Positions 24,123 to 32,171 of a stretch of DNA of 36,119 nucleotides are shown here, piece after piece; the stretch's first letter is position 1, and the number at the start of each line of letters is the position of its first letter. A program made the position numbers and the translations under genes. The stretch comes from JBBSBR01 sp038251135 (GTDB lineage: Bacteria > Patescibacteriota > Saccharimonadia > UBA4664): contig JBBSBR010000008.1 of assembly GCA_038251135.1 (NCBI GenBank), positions 1-36,119 on the forward strand. The letters are read 5' to 3'. Below the pieces are notes generated by a model. That model saw nothing but the letters and a program-made list of their open reading frames with translations. It was not told the origin of the DNA and did not search any database.

Positions 24123-25652
24123 CTAACGCTCCCCGAACTCATTAGCGATTTTAGTTGCAATTTTAACAACAGTTTCGACATCTTCTTCGGACGGTTTGGT
24201 GCCGTCATTGATAGTATCGACGAGCTTTCGGTGTGACTTTGTGACATCGGCAATTAATCGGTGGCAGGCCGTTTCTACATCCTTGGCCAGCAGATGGTCG
24301 AAGCTTCCGCTCGTCGCAGCGGTAAGCATAACAACCTGCTCGGCAACGCTGTACGGTTGGTACTGTTTCTGCTTTAAGACTTCGGTCAGAAGCCGTCCGC
24401 GGGCAATGCGAGCTTTCGTATCTTCATCGAGGTCGCTAGCAAACTGAGCGAAAGCCGCCAGTTCACGGAACTGGGCCAACTCAACGCGCAGACTTCCCGC
24501 CACGCTCTTGGTAGCCTTGGTCTGGGCGGCACTGCCCACGCGGCTGACCGAGAGGCCGACCGAGATAGCCGGCCGCACGCCTTGGTAGAAGAGATCCGTC
24601 TCCATAAATATCTGGCCGTCGGTAATGCTGATAACATTGGTCGGGATGTAGGCGCTAATGTCCCCTGCCTGCGTCTCGATGATCGGCAACGCGGTCAGAC
24701 TGCCTGCACCAAGCTCATCACTGAGCTTGGCCGATCGCTCGAGGAGGCGCGAATGAAGATAAAACACATCTCCCGGATAGGCTTCACGGCCCGGCGACCG
24801 GCGCAATAGTAACGACATCTGTCGATAAGCTACCGCATGCTTTGAGAGATCGTCATAAATTATGAGTGCGTGCTGCTTATTATCGCGGAAGTATTCGCCC
24901 ATCGCTGTACCGGCGTAGGGCGCGAGGTACAAGAGGCTCGCCGGATCCGACGGGCTGGTCGCAACGATGATCGTCTGCTCCATAACCCCTTCGGTCTTCA
25001 GCCTCTCTACGAGTGCGGCTATCTTCGAAAGCTTCTGGCCGATCGCCACGTAGACGTTAATGACGCCGGTCTTCTGACGGGCCTGATTGATCATGGTATC
25101 GATCGTGAGGGCCGTCTTGCCGGTCTGGCGGTCACCGATGATCAGCTCGCGTTGGCCCCGGCCTATCGGAATCATGGCGTCGATGGCGGTAATACCGGTT
25201 GCCAGCGGCTCATGAACGCCCTTGCGATCCATGACACCCGGAGCGGTACGCTCAATAGGACTGCGGAGCTTGGTCTTAATCTCGCCGAGACCGTCGAGCG
25301 GACGGCCAAGGGGATCTACTACGCGTCCCACAAGCTCAGATCCGACCGGAACGCTTAATTGCTCACCTGCCAAAGTCACTTTGGCTCCGGCACGAATCAC
25401 AGTTTCTTGCTCCATGATCACCGCACCGATTTCGTCTTCAAGCAGGTTCAGGACGAAAGCCCGCGCCGGCTTGCCGTCGGTCTCAATCTCGATCATTTCG
25501 CTCAAGCCTGCCTGGCGTAACCCGTAGATCCAAGCAATACCGTCGCCGACACGAGTAACAACGCCCGTATCGGTAAGTTCGCCGCGTTCCGACAACCCGC
25601 TGATGGCAGCTTCTAATTCTTTACTGATGCTCTGGGCGTCCAATTTACTCAT
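24123..25652 (-). CDS. atpA: ATP synthase F1 subunit alpha
   Basis: 509 residues. Non-catalytic nucleotide-binding subunit with P-loop GDRQTGKT (173-180), N-terminal delta-binding segment SISKELEAAISGL, VVDPLGRPLDG (111-121), the VGSAAQTKA arginine-finger region (VGLSVSRVGSAAQ) and a C-terminal helical domain. Its ATG overlaps the end of atpH by 8 nt, so the two are translationally coupled. Confidence 0.98.
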   Translation of the reverse strand: MSKLDAQSISKELEAAISGLSERGELTDTGVVTRVGDGIAWIYGLRQAGLSEMIEIETDGKPARAFVLNLLEDEIGAVIMEQETVIRAGAKVTLAGEQLSVPVGSELVGRVVDPLGRPLDGLGEIKTKLRSPIERTAPGVMDRKGVHEPLATGITAIDAMIPIGRGQRELIIGDRQTGKTALTIDTMINQARQKTGVINVYVAIGQKLSKIAALVERLKTEGVMEQTIIVATSPSDPASLLYLAPYAGTAMGEYFRDNKQHALIIYDDLSKHAVAYRQMSLLLRRSPGREAYPGDVFYLHSRLLERSAKLSDELGAGSLTALPIIETQAGDISAYIPTNVISITDGQIFMETDLFYQGVRPAISVGLSVSRVGSAAQTKATKSVAGSLRVELAQFRELAAFAQFASDLDEDTKARIARGRLLTEVLKQKQYQPYSVAEQVVMLTAATSGSFDHLLAKDVETACHRLIADVTKSHRKLVDTINDGTKPSEEDVETVVKIATKIANEFGER

Positions 25653-26037
25653 TCGTACCTCTTGCTAAGTTCATAAGTCGGGTGCTGACCGTCTCGTCGA
25701 GCGAGCCGATCGGGGTCTCGATTCTTACGCCGCCAATCACTGATGGATCAACATTTACTATAAATTCTACCTGACTACCGTTGCTCAAACTCAATACGTA
25801 GTTTTCGAGCGACTTCATCTGCGCCTCTGACAGCTCCCGGGCGGAAGTAATCTTTGCCAGGATATAACCTTGCTGAGTGGCAAGGATCCGCGCAACGTCT
25901 TCGGCTAAATATTTGGCCTGACGCTGCTTACCGCTATTCACCAACCAAGCAGCAGCCTGGTCGATTAATGTTGTACGATTTACATCGTTTAAATGCTCAC
26001 TTACTGCCTGGGCGACTTGGGCGCGGCTTACCTTCAC
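25645..26037 (-). CDS. atpH: ATP synthase F1 subunit delta, short form
   Basis: 130 residues, against roughly 175-180 in most bacteria. The C-terminal domain is typical (VDPSVIGGVRIETPIGSLDETVSTRLMNL, about 97-125). The N-terminal helical domain that binds alpha is reduced to about 90 residues. Delta joins F1 to the b stalk. ATG overlaps the atpF stop by 4 nt; the C-terminus overlaps atpA by 8 nt. Confidence 0.9.
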   Translation of the reverse strand: MKVSRAQVAQAVSEHLNDVNRTTLIDQAAAWLVNSGKQRQAKYLAEDVARILATQQGYILAKITSARELSEAQMKSLENYVLSLSNGSQVEFIVNVDPSVIGGVRIETPIGSLDETVSTRLMNLARGTNE

Positions 26038-26558
26038 GATTTGCCTGCCTCACGAATAGCCTCTGCAATCAGCTCCTTGTCGCGGTTCGAATCAAGCCTC
26101 TCATCCAGCAAAACACCCGAAGCCGTCGCGATCAACTTGGCAGCCTCCGCCTTGAGCTCCTCGCGAACCCTGGCGGCGTCTTGAGCTAACTGCTCGCGGG
26201 CGTCGGCCTCCGTACGGGCGGCCTTCTCATGCGCCTTCTTTTCGATGGCCGTGGCGATGCCCTCGGCCTCGTCGCGGGCATTCGACGTTATGACCTCCGC
26301 TTCGTCACGCGCCTGCGCGTAGATGCTTTCGGCTCGCTTGGCCGCCTGTTCAAGCTCCAGCTTGGCCGCCGCGGAACGATCGAGCCCTGCCTTAAGCTCT
26401 TCGCGGCGTGCATCGATCACCGCCAGCAGTTTATTGAGCGCAAACCTCTTCAATATCCAGACGACCAACACAAAAGCAACCATCTGAAAGATGATGCTCT
26501 TGATGTCGAGGCCGAGAGCCCCGATTCCGCTGGCCTGCTCGGTGGCGGCTAGATACAT
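26034..26558 (-). CDS. atpF: ATP synthase F0 subunit b
   Basis: 174 residues. One membrane helix (about 22-41, IIFQMVAFVLVVWILKRFAL) followed by a long charged coiled coil rich in Ala, Glu, Arg and Lys (about 45-172). It is the peripheral stalk that holds F1 still. About 20 residues precede the helix, more than in E. coli. 23 nt after atpE. Confidence 0.96.
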   Translation of the reverse strand: MYLAATEQASGIGALGLDIKSIIFQMVAFVLVVWILKRFALNKLLAVIDARREELKAGLDRSAAAKLELEQAAKRAESIYAQARDEAEVITSNARDEAEGIATAIEKKAHEKAARTEADAREQLAQDAARVREELKAEAAKLIATASGVLLDERLDSNRDKELIAEAIREAGKS

Positions 26559-26581
26559 AAAAGACGTCCAAACTAGATTAA

Positions 26582-26797
26582 TTACTTAACGCTAAAGACA
26601 ATGAGAAGTACGAAAACCATAACGGCGTCCACGAGACCCGCCATAATCAGAGCCATAGTCAGTACCTTGCTCTGTGCGTCGGGGTTGCGGCCGACCGAAT
26701 TCACGGCGGCTGCTCCTACGAGACCGAGGCCGATGGCCGGCCCGATGGCTCCAAGAGCAATCGTGATTCCTTTGATAAGATCCGGGCTTATTTGCAT
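26582..26797 (-). CDS. atpE: ATP synthase F0 subunit c
   Basis: 71 residues, a hairpin of two membrane helices. Helix 1 has the Gly motif GAIGPAIGLGLVGAA, the loop is GRNPDAQ, and helix 2 holds the ion-carrying carboxylate Asp57 in MAGLVDAVM. Asp with no Na-binding Ser/Thr pattern around it points to proton coupling (family knowledge, not tested). 21 nt after atpB. Confidence 0.97.
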   Translation of the reverse strand: MQISPDLIKGITIALGAIGPAIGLGLVGAAAVNSVGRNPDAQSKVLTMALIMAGLVDAVMVFVLLIVFSVK

Positions 26798-26818
26798 TAC
26801 AAACTCCTCATTATTTAA

Positions 26819-27679
26819 TCACACACTGCTACTTACCAGCTCGCTCGCACCCGCCCGCTTGGCCTTGGCCGAAGATTGCAACTCCGAACCATGATCGTCC
26901 TTAGTCGTACCGATAGCCAGATAGACTGAGCTTAACATAATAAATAAGTATGCCTGGATAAAGCTAAAAAATACTTCCAGCAAAATCGCCGGAACCGTGC
27001 CCGCCCAGGCAAAGTTGCCCGTCAGGGAGCCGATTACATGGATTAGGACCTCCCCGGCGTAGATCACTCCGAAAAGCCGCATGGCGAGAGTCAACAGGCG
27101 GACGATCTCACTCAGGATCTCAATCGGCCCCAAGAGGAAGTTCATCGGGTTCCACCACGGCGTCGTAATGCTGAAATAATGACGAACATGGCTAAACAGA
27201 CCGCGCTCCTTGATGCCGTAGTACTGGACCGTCCCGATCGAGATCAAAGCCAGCGCAACCGTTCCGTTGAGGTCGGTCGTAAACGGTCGGAGCAATGCTT
27301 CGCGCACCCCGCCGCTCTCCACGTAGACGCTGCCGCCCATTCCCGGGAGCAATCCGAACAGGTTATTGAGCAGAATAAATACGAAGAGTCCGAGAAAAAG
27401 CGATAGGAATCGGCGCGCCTTACCCTCGTCGCCGCCAAAGTTACCGGTGATGGACGAAAGTATAAACTCCGTCAAATTCTCAACAAAGTAAGCCAGCTTC
27501 GATTCCGGTCGGATCCGACTCTTCGCCGCCGCAACGCTAAATACGAGCGTGATTATCGCTACGATCACTATGCCGGCGAGCATCGAATTGGTTACACCAA
27601 AGGAGCCAATATGGAATATTGGCTCCGCTGCCAGCGGTACGGATGTCTCCGCTACGAATGATTGCACTACTCTACTCAC
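26819..27679 (-). CDS. atpB: ATP synthase F0 subunit a
   Basis: 286 residues, several membrane helices. The essential arginine is Arg201 in LLTLAMRLFGVIYAGEVLI, and the proton-channel helix FSFIQAYLFIMLSSVYL lies near the C-terminus. The last 25 residues (DDHGSELQSSAKAKRAGASE) form a polar tail beyond the usual end. The GTG start (27677-27679) has TATAAC 5 nt upstream and no ribosome site, so the operon mRNA may be leaderless. First gene of the atp operon; no atpI (uncI) gene is present upstream. Confidence 0.96.
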   Translation of the reverse strand: MSRVVQSFVAETSVPLAAEPIFHIGSFGVTNSMLAGIVIVAIITLVFSVAAAKSRIRPESKLAYFVENLTEFILSSITGNFGGDEGKARRFLSLFLGLFVFILLNNLFGLLPGMGGSVYVESGGVREALLRPFTTDLNGTVALALISIGTVQYYGIKERGLFSHVRHYFSITTPWWNPMNFLLGPIEILSEIVRLLTLAMRLFGVIYAGEVLIHVIGSLTGNFAWAGTVPAILLEVFFSFIQAYLFIMLSSVYLAIGTTKDDHGSELQSSAKAKRAGASELVSSSV

Positions 27680-27684
27680 GATTA

Positions 27685-27690
27685 GTTATA
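27685..27690 (-). promoter_or_regulatory. -10 box directly before atpB
   Basis: TATAAC on the minus strand, 5 nt before the GTG start. A second possible box, TATGAT at 27729-27724, would give a leader of about 38 nt. The choice between them is open. Confidence 0.4.
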
Positions 27691-27902
27691 GCCTAGCAAG
27701 TTTGAGGGGCTTCTTCAAGCTAAATCATACCGTTATTGCATATATACTCGTATTTATATCACTTTATTTTTGTTTGAATATTCATATTTATTACATTTAA
27801 TAGGTGATAAATAATATAGATTTCTAATAAATTATGTATATTATTGTGCAACGATAATGACTATGCTAATATTAATATGTGTTGTGCAGGTGGATCGTGA
27901 AC
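27691..27902. other. AT-rich stretch upstream of the atp operon
   Basis: No gene seen. The sequence from about 27730 to 27890 is markedly richer in A and T than the rest of the window. On the plus strand TTGTGC (27844-27849), 17 nt and TAATAT (27867-27872) could form a promoter that leads only to the terminator at 27903. Confidence 0.4.
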
Positions 27903-27924
27903 AAGACCCCGAAAGGGGTCTTTT
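27903..27924 (+). terminator. Rho-independent terminator, plus strand
   Basis: 8-bp stem (27903-27910 with 27915-27922) with a GAAA loop and a T run to 27924. The transcript it ends is not obvious. Confidence 0.6.
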
Positions 27925-28032
27925 GTTGTACAAAATATTAGGAATGCATGTGTCTTACGGAGCCGTGTTCCTCGCACGTTGAACCCGCCTGGCTTGCCGG
28001 GTCGCATGTCCAAGGCACGATTTCATATTCAA

Positions 28033-28064
28033 AAAAGAGACTGTCCCAAAGGACGGTCTCTTTT
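28033..28064 (-). terminator. Terminator hairpin
   Basis: 14-bp stem (28064-28051 with 28046-28033, one G-U) followed by TTTTTT on the minus strand. It sits just after the partial tRNA copy at 28067-28085. T runs on both sides mean it could act both ways. Confidence 0.8.
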
Positions 28065-28066
28065 AA

Positions 28067-28085
28067 TGGTCGGGGTGACAGGACT
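28067..28085 (-). pseudogene. Copy of the 3' end of tRNA-Pro
   Basis: 19 nt identical, in the same orientation, to the 3' end of the tRNA-Pro gene (28246-28264), including CCA, the discriminator base, the acceptor strand and part of the T stem. The rest of a tRNA is missing. It is a relic of a duplication or of site-specific integration at the tRNA. Confidence 0.6.
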
Positions 28086-28210
28086 GGTGGCTATGCCACC
28101 TTCCTAATGGTGCTCGGTGTGTGTTTGAGCAAGCTCAACGCACACCTGTGCTCCTCGTCCACGAACCTGCGCAACGTGCAGAGGTCGCAGGTTCAATCCG
28201 CATACTCATC

Positions 28211-28246
28211 AATGAAAAGATCCCACCCTAGTGAGATCTTTTCATT
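28211..28246 (-). terminator. Terminator hairpin after tRNA-Pro
   Basis: Perfect 12-bp stem (28211-28222 with 28235-28246) starting at the last base of the CCA end. The descending arm contains TTTT on the minus strand. Confidence 0.65.
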
Positions 28247-28321
28247 GGTCGGGGTGACAGGACTTGAACCTGCGACCTCTGCGTTCCGAACACAGCACGC
28301 TACCAACTGCGCCACACCCCG
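28246..28321 (-). tRNA. tRNA-Pro, anticodon CGG
   Basis: 76-nt cloverleaf on the minus strand with encoded CCA. Acceptor CGGGGTG pairs with CACCCCG; discriminator A; D arm GCGCAGTTGGTAGCGTGC; anticodon stem CTGTG/CGCAG with loop TTCGGAA (anticodon at 28286-28288); T arm with GTTCAAG. It would read CCG. Confidence 0.95.
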
Positions 28322-28359
28322 ATAGTTAAATTGAACCACTCAAGTGTAGCGAAAAATCC

Positions 28360-28387
28360 TTGATTTGCCCAGAGTAACGAGTAGAAT
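28360..28387 (+). promoter_or_regulatory. Promoter of the gene at 28417
   Basis: TTGATT (28360-28365), 16-nt spacer, TAGAAT (28382-28387). Predicted leader about 23 nt including GAGGAG. Confidence 0.5.
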
Positions 28388-28416
28388 AACCCTACCCCGA
28401 GACTCGAGGAGTACCC

Positions 28417-28788
28417 ACGTCCGCAAAATCCAAGATCCGCATTCTCACGATCCTTGAGGTTCGAGGTTCGTCCAAACGTTTTCTCAAGGCCGTCGCTGCC
28501 GGCCAAGTCGTCTTTGTATCGCATGAGGGCGATATCTTTGCTGAGATCATTCCTGAGCCTGTCACCGACAAGGCATACCGGGCCATCATGGCTCATAACG
28601 AGGCTCTGGGCTGGGACGCAAAATATGGTCACCTCACCGCCGAGAGCGATGGTCGAGAGATCAAGCTCATCGTCCACTACTTCATTCGTGACCCGCACAA
28701 ACCGTCGATGCTCCTCGGGTACTTCGCGGGAGTCATGAAGCTCATGGATCTGATCAACGAGTTAGACTCACCAGGGCGTAGCTCATAG
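28417..28788 (+). CDS. Unknown protein with no canonical start codon (possible ACG start)
   Basis: The frame is open from 28390 to the TAG at 28786-28788, and the protein-like sequence begins well before the first ATG (28588). From ACG at 28417, with GAGGAG 5 nt upstream, it gives 123 residues: SAKSKIRILTILEVRGSSKR, then KAVAAGQVVFVSHEGDIFAE, then DGREIKLIVHYFIRDPHK and VMKLMDLINEL. No ATG, GTG or TTG exists in frame between 28390 and 28588. Either ACG (or another near-cognate codon) starts translation, or the sequence carries an error or inactivating change at the true start, or only the 66-residue form from 28588 is made. Upstream promoter and downstream terminator support a real gene. Family not recognised. 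Confidence 0.55.
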   Translation, partial: TSAKSKIRILTILEVRGSSKRFLKAVAAGQVVFVSHEGDIFAEIIPEPVTDKAYRAIMAHNEALGWDAKYGHLTAESDGREIKLIVHYFIRDPHKPSMLLGYFAGVMKLMDLINELDSPGRSS

Positions 28789-28794
28789 ACCGAG

Positions 28795-28819
28795 CCCTTC
28801 GTATACCGAGGGGTCTTTT
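28795..28819 (+). terminator. Terminator after the gene at 28417
   Basis: 7-bp stem (28795-28801 with 28807-28813, one G-U) and T run to 28819, overlapping the stop codon of the convergent metallopeptidase gene. Confidence 0.7.
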
Positions 28820-29303
28820 ATTTGCCGATGAACCAGAATGGTTTGGGCAGACCGGCGGCGCGACTTGACCGCGAACGAGTCTTGACTGGAAACTCACGCT
28901 CTAGTAGCGCCGGCCAATTGGCCTTGAGCCACTTCTTCTGCTCTTGATAGAGCGCTAGGGCTCCCCGCTCATCAAACTCCCTCCGCATCACGCCACCGGC
29001 ATGCGGATGGGCCTGAGCGCGTGCTAAGGGCGAGTTGAAGCCGTGTGCGTAGTGCGTAAGCTCATGTATGAGCGTCGCCAACACTACGTACTCCGGCACT
29101 TCCTCAAGCTTAAAGAGACCGTTCATGGTAATGATGCTCACCGTGCGGTCGCTTAGATCAAGCGATATCGATCCCAGCCGACGCTTGGCGCGGCGGCCAA
29201 AGACAATACGCACGTCGTTTTCCTGCGGTACGTCGTCAAAGTAGGTATCCCAGGCAGTATCGAGCAACTCCTGCAGCCATATCTCGTCTCGCTTCACACT
29301 CAT
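28818..29303 (-). CDS. Predicted small zinc metallopeptidase (SprT-like/HExxH)
   Basis: 161 residues with HELTH at 80-84, a zinc-binding HExxH motif, in LATLIHELTHYAHGFNSP. A second cluster AHPHAGGVMRREFDERG (98-114) holds candidates for the third ligand (His99, His101 or a Glu). The layout resembles SprT-like or YgjP-like minimal peptidases, but the exact family is not settled. No signal peptide, so cytoplasmic. ATG overlaps the stop of the helicase gene by 4 nt (ATGA), so the two are made together. SprT-type proteases act on protein-DNA complexes, which would suit a helicase partner (inference). Confidence 0.75.
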   Translation of the reverse strand: MSVKRDEIWLQELLDTAWDTYFDDVPQENDVRIVFGRRAKRRLGSISLDLSDRTVSIITMNGLFKLEEVPEYVVLATLIHELTHYAHGFNSPLARAQAHPHAGGVMRREFDERGALALYQEQKKWLKANWPALLEREFPVKTRSRSSRAAGLPKPFWFIGK

Positions 29304-32164
29304 TCCGCTGCCTCCTCTGCTTCGCCGGTGCCGTAGTACTTGATGGCGGCGCAGGTATGAAAGGCGCTCGCCTTTGGTGCAAACTCACGGTTACGTATCT
29401 TCTCCGCTACCTTTGCCAAATACTCGCGGTGGTTTTTTAAGATTCGAGACGACAGCTCAGCCTCGCCCTCGGCTCCCGTCACAACGTAATCCAGCGTCAC
29501 GCGTGCCGGAGCTTCACCGCTCATAATCTCAAAAGCTAGCGCGTAAGAACGCAGTTGCTTACTTTCCTTAGACTCGGCTGACAGCTTTTCCGGATCCGTC
29601 TTGGTCCGGCCGGTCTTGTAATCCCTCAGCTCTATTCCGCCTTCGACCATGAAGAGTGCATCGATTCGCCCCTTAAGCCGCAGTTTGGCTTCGGGTATCT
29701 CGAGGCGAATGGGCAGCTCCACGCCCTTGACGACCCGTTCGGCTGCATCCTCGCGGGCTATGAAAGCCGCCAAGGTCTTGCGGGCCAACTCATGCTCCTG
29801 ATCGGCGATAATTTTTGACAGATAACCATTGTCGCTCCAGGCCTCGTCTAGTCGCAACGCCAATTCGTTCGCGTCGGGCGCTTCGCCTCGAAGCTTTGCC
29901 TCGTAATACCCCTGAAAAGCGGCGTGCAGGGCCACGCCAAAGGCCATCTGCGGACCGAACGGTTGCCGCAACCCCAACACCTTTTCCAGATAGAAATCAT
30001 ACGGGCAACGCTCATAGCTCACGATATCGCCCACCGCCAATTCAATCCACCCGTCGGACGACTCAAACGGCAATGTATGCTGAGTATAGGCGTCCTTAAG
30101 CGGATAATATTGTTGTATTTTTTTCAACGTTTTATCGATTGCGTTTACCTCAGATACTGCTTGGGGAACTTTCGCTGCCTCGTCGCCAAACATCTCCCGG
30201 ATAAATCCGCTCACCTGCTGCCGTGTCCCGCCGTTGGTCTGCGTTCCGGCGCTTACGACCAGCTCCCGTTTGGCACGGGTTGCCGCCACATACATTAGGC
30301 GCCGGTATTCATGCTCGGGCGGCAGCTCGGTTGAACGGCGAATTACTTCCGGTACCTCTAGCCCGGCGCGTACACCGGATGACCACGCTCGCTGCGTACA
30401 GCCGATCAGGTAAACCGTCTCAAACTCCAGCCCCTTTGATGCGTGAACCGTCAGCAACTGAACACCCTCGCTCTCTCCGACCGGCTCCGATACTTCAATG
30501 GTTGGCGGCACCGGAAAGAATCCCATATAGGCCGCCAATTTAGGATCAACGGCCACCGTCTCGAAATCCTGCATCTGCTCAAACAGGCGGCTCAAATCCT
30601 CAAATACCCGCTGCATCCGCGGGCTGTCACTTGCCGCCGCCTGCCACTTGTTGCCGACTTCGGACTCAAAGATCAGCCGAAAAGCCAAGCGTCCGACCGA
30701 ATCGACCTCAGCCCACTTTCGCCACTCGTCCAATTGACCGACCAGTGCCATGTCCTGCTCCTCGGTCGACGACCTGAGCGCCGTTTCTATATTCAGCAGG
30801 TCTGTCCGGCTCGTCTCAAGCAGCCGACGGTAGTCGCTCGCCTCCCGGCCGACGAACGAGCTCAATATCACATGTCCGATCGCTTCATCCGATGCCGAAT
30901 GACCTATCCAGCGCAACAGATACCATAAATGAAGTAATTCCGGTTGTTCAAAGATGTTGGTCGAGGTCGAGAGGGCAAACGGTACTTTCTGAGACTTTAA
31001 AATCTTTGCCAGGCTCTTCAGCGGAGCGTGCGTAGCCGACAATACGGCAATCCCCGATCCTAACTCTCCGGCTTCGATACGCGACGCGATTGTATGAGCG
31101 ACAGCCTGCCGCTCGTCATTGCCCGTCACATACGGCACATATTCCGCGGTCGCCTTCCGGTGTTGTGCTATCAGATGCTTGTCGAGACCCAGCTTGGCCT
31201 CTAGCCGCTCGGGATTATTATGCTGGATTAAGTCGTATGCCGTGTCGAGAATGGCTTGGCCTGAACGATAGTTCTGCGTAAGAACAATGGGCTGTTTTAC
31301 GGCATAATGCTCGGTGAAATTCAATATGTTCCCAATCTCGGCCCCGCGGAAGCCGTAAATTGCCTGATCGTCGTCGCCGACGGCAAAAATGTTACCTGTC
31401 GGCGGCACGATCATGCGCAGTATCGCATCCTGTACCGGGTTGGTGTCCTGATACTCATCAACGAGAACGAATTTATACTCGCGCGTCAGACGTTGAACGA
31501 TATTCGGACGGCTTTTCAGTATCTCGAGCGGCAGCTGCAATTGATCGTTATAATCGATAGCCCCACGCTCAATCTTGAGGGTTTCATATAGCTCATACAG
31601 TGCCAATAGATCTTGCTGTTCAGCGATATCACGTGGGTGAAGTTCATTTTTCGTTGTAACTTCTGCGACGTATTTTCGGTAATCCTCAACAGATACGCCG
31701 GCATTCTGTAATTCACCAATATAACGTGTAATACCTTCAAGAAACTCATATATATCGCCTTGTGAACCATAATATGATAGCGAAATACGATCTAAATGTT
31801 GTTGCAATAACAACGTTTTTTGTACGTCATTGAGTAGTCCGCCGACAATTGATCGCCCAATATGACTGGCAAACCGTACCAAAAAGTCCGACCCGAAGGC
31901 GTTGAATGTCAAAACCGAAACCGAGTACGATTCCCAGCCAATCAATTCGAAAAGTCGTTCCTGCATCTCGCGGGCGGCTTTCTCGGTAAAAGTCAGTGCC
32001 AAGATTTCGGTCGGTTTTGCGTGACCCTTGGCGATGAGGTGCGCGATACGCCTCGTAATCACCTGCGTCTTCCCGGTTCCGGCTCCGGCCACCACCAAGA
32101 GCGGGCCGTCGACGTGTTCGACAGCTGCTCGTTGCTCCCGGTTTAGCCCCTGAAGTGGATCCAT
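29300..32164 (-). CDS. UvrD/Rep-family helicase fused to a RecB-type nuclease domain
   Basis: 954 residues from the ATG at 32164. SF1A helicase: Q motif LNREQRAAV, Walker A GAGTGKT (27-33), DEYQD (236-240), GDDDQAIYGFRGA (motif III, 263-275), LLTVHASKGLEFETVYL (motif V) and YVAATRAKRELVV (motif VI). A PD-(D/E)XK domain follows with GVALHAAFQGYYEA, GRID ending at Asp835, DYK at 848-850 and QLRSYALAF, the AddA/AddB/RecB/Cas4 nuclease layout. CPYDFYLEKVL retains the first Cys of an iron-sulfur cluster, but the C-terminal cysteines are reduced to one (Cys938 in HTCAA), so the cluster is probably lost. The start at 32164 fits a TACAAT box 7 nt upstream and the family's N-terminus; ATG 32173 lies inside that box. 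Likely role: end processing in recombination or repair. Confidence 0.93.
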   Translation of the reverse strand: MDPLQGLNREQRAAVEHVDGPLLVVAGAGTGKTQVITRRIAHLIAKGHAKPTEILALTFTEKAAREMQERLFELIGWESYSVSVLTFNAFGSDFLVRFASHIGRSIVGGLLNDVQKTLLLQQHLDRISLSYYGSQGDIYEFLEGITRYIGELQNAGVSVEDYRKYVAEVTTKNELHPRDIAEQQDLLALYELYETLKIERGAIDYNDQLQLPLEILKSRPNIVQRLTREYKFVLVDEYQDTNPVQDAILRMIVPPTGNIFAVGDDDQAIYGFRGAEIGNILNFTEHYAVKQPIVLTQNYRSGQAILDTAYDLIQHNNPERLEAKLGLDKHLIAQHRKATAEYVPYVTGNDERQAVAHTIASRIEAGELGSGIAVLSATHAPLKSLAKILKSQKVPFALSTSTNIFEQPELLHLWYLLRWIGHSASDEAIGHVILSSFVGREASDYRRLLETSRTDLLNIETALRSSTEEQDMALVGQLDEWRKWAEVDSVGRLAFRLIFESEVGNKWQAAASDSPRMQRVFEDLSRLFEQMQDFETVAVDPKLAAYMGFFPVPPTIEVSEPVGESEGVQLLTVHASKGLEFETVYLIGCTQRAWSSGVRAGLEVPEVIRRSTELPPEHEYRRLMYVAATRAKRELVVSAGTQTNGGTRQQVSGFIREMFGDEAAKVPQAVSEVNAIDKTLKKIQQYYPLKDAYTQHTLPFESSDGWIELAVGDIVSYERCPYDFYLEKVLGLRQPFGPQMAFGVALHAAFQGYYEAKLRGEAPDANELALRLDEAWSDNGYLSKIIADQEHELARKTLAAFIAREDAAERVVKGVELPIRLEIPEAKLRLKGRIDALFMVEGGIELRDYKTGRTKTDPEKLSAESKESKQLRSYALAFEIMSGEAPARVTLDYVVTGAEGEAELSSRILKNHREYLAKVAEKIRNREFAPKASAFHTCAAIKYYGTGEAEEAAE

Positions 32165-32171
32165 AGATTCC

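Noticed and set aside
27844..27924. Short plus-strand RNA before the terminator at 27903
   Set aside because: The predicted transcript is only about 46 nt, mostly the terminator itself; the promoter match is weak.
27948..28325. Plus-strand frame ending in a VTGLEPATSAFRTQHATNCATPR-like peptide
   Set aside because: This is the antisense translation of the tRNA-Pro gene, a well-known false protein; the frame crosses hairpins and tRNA fragments.
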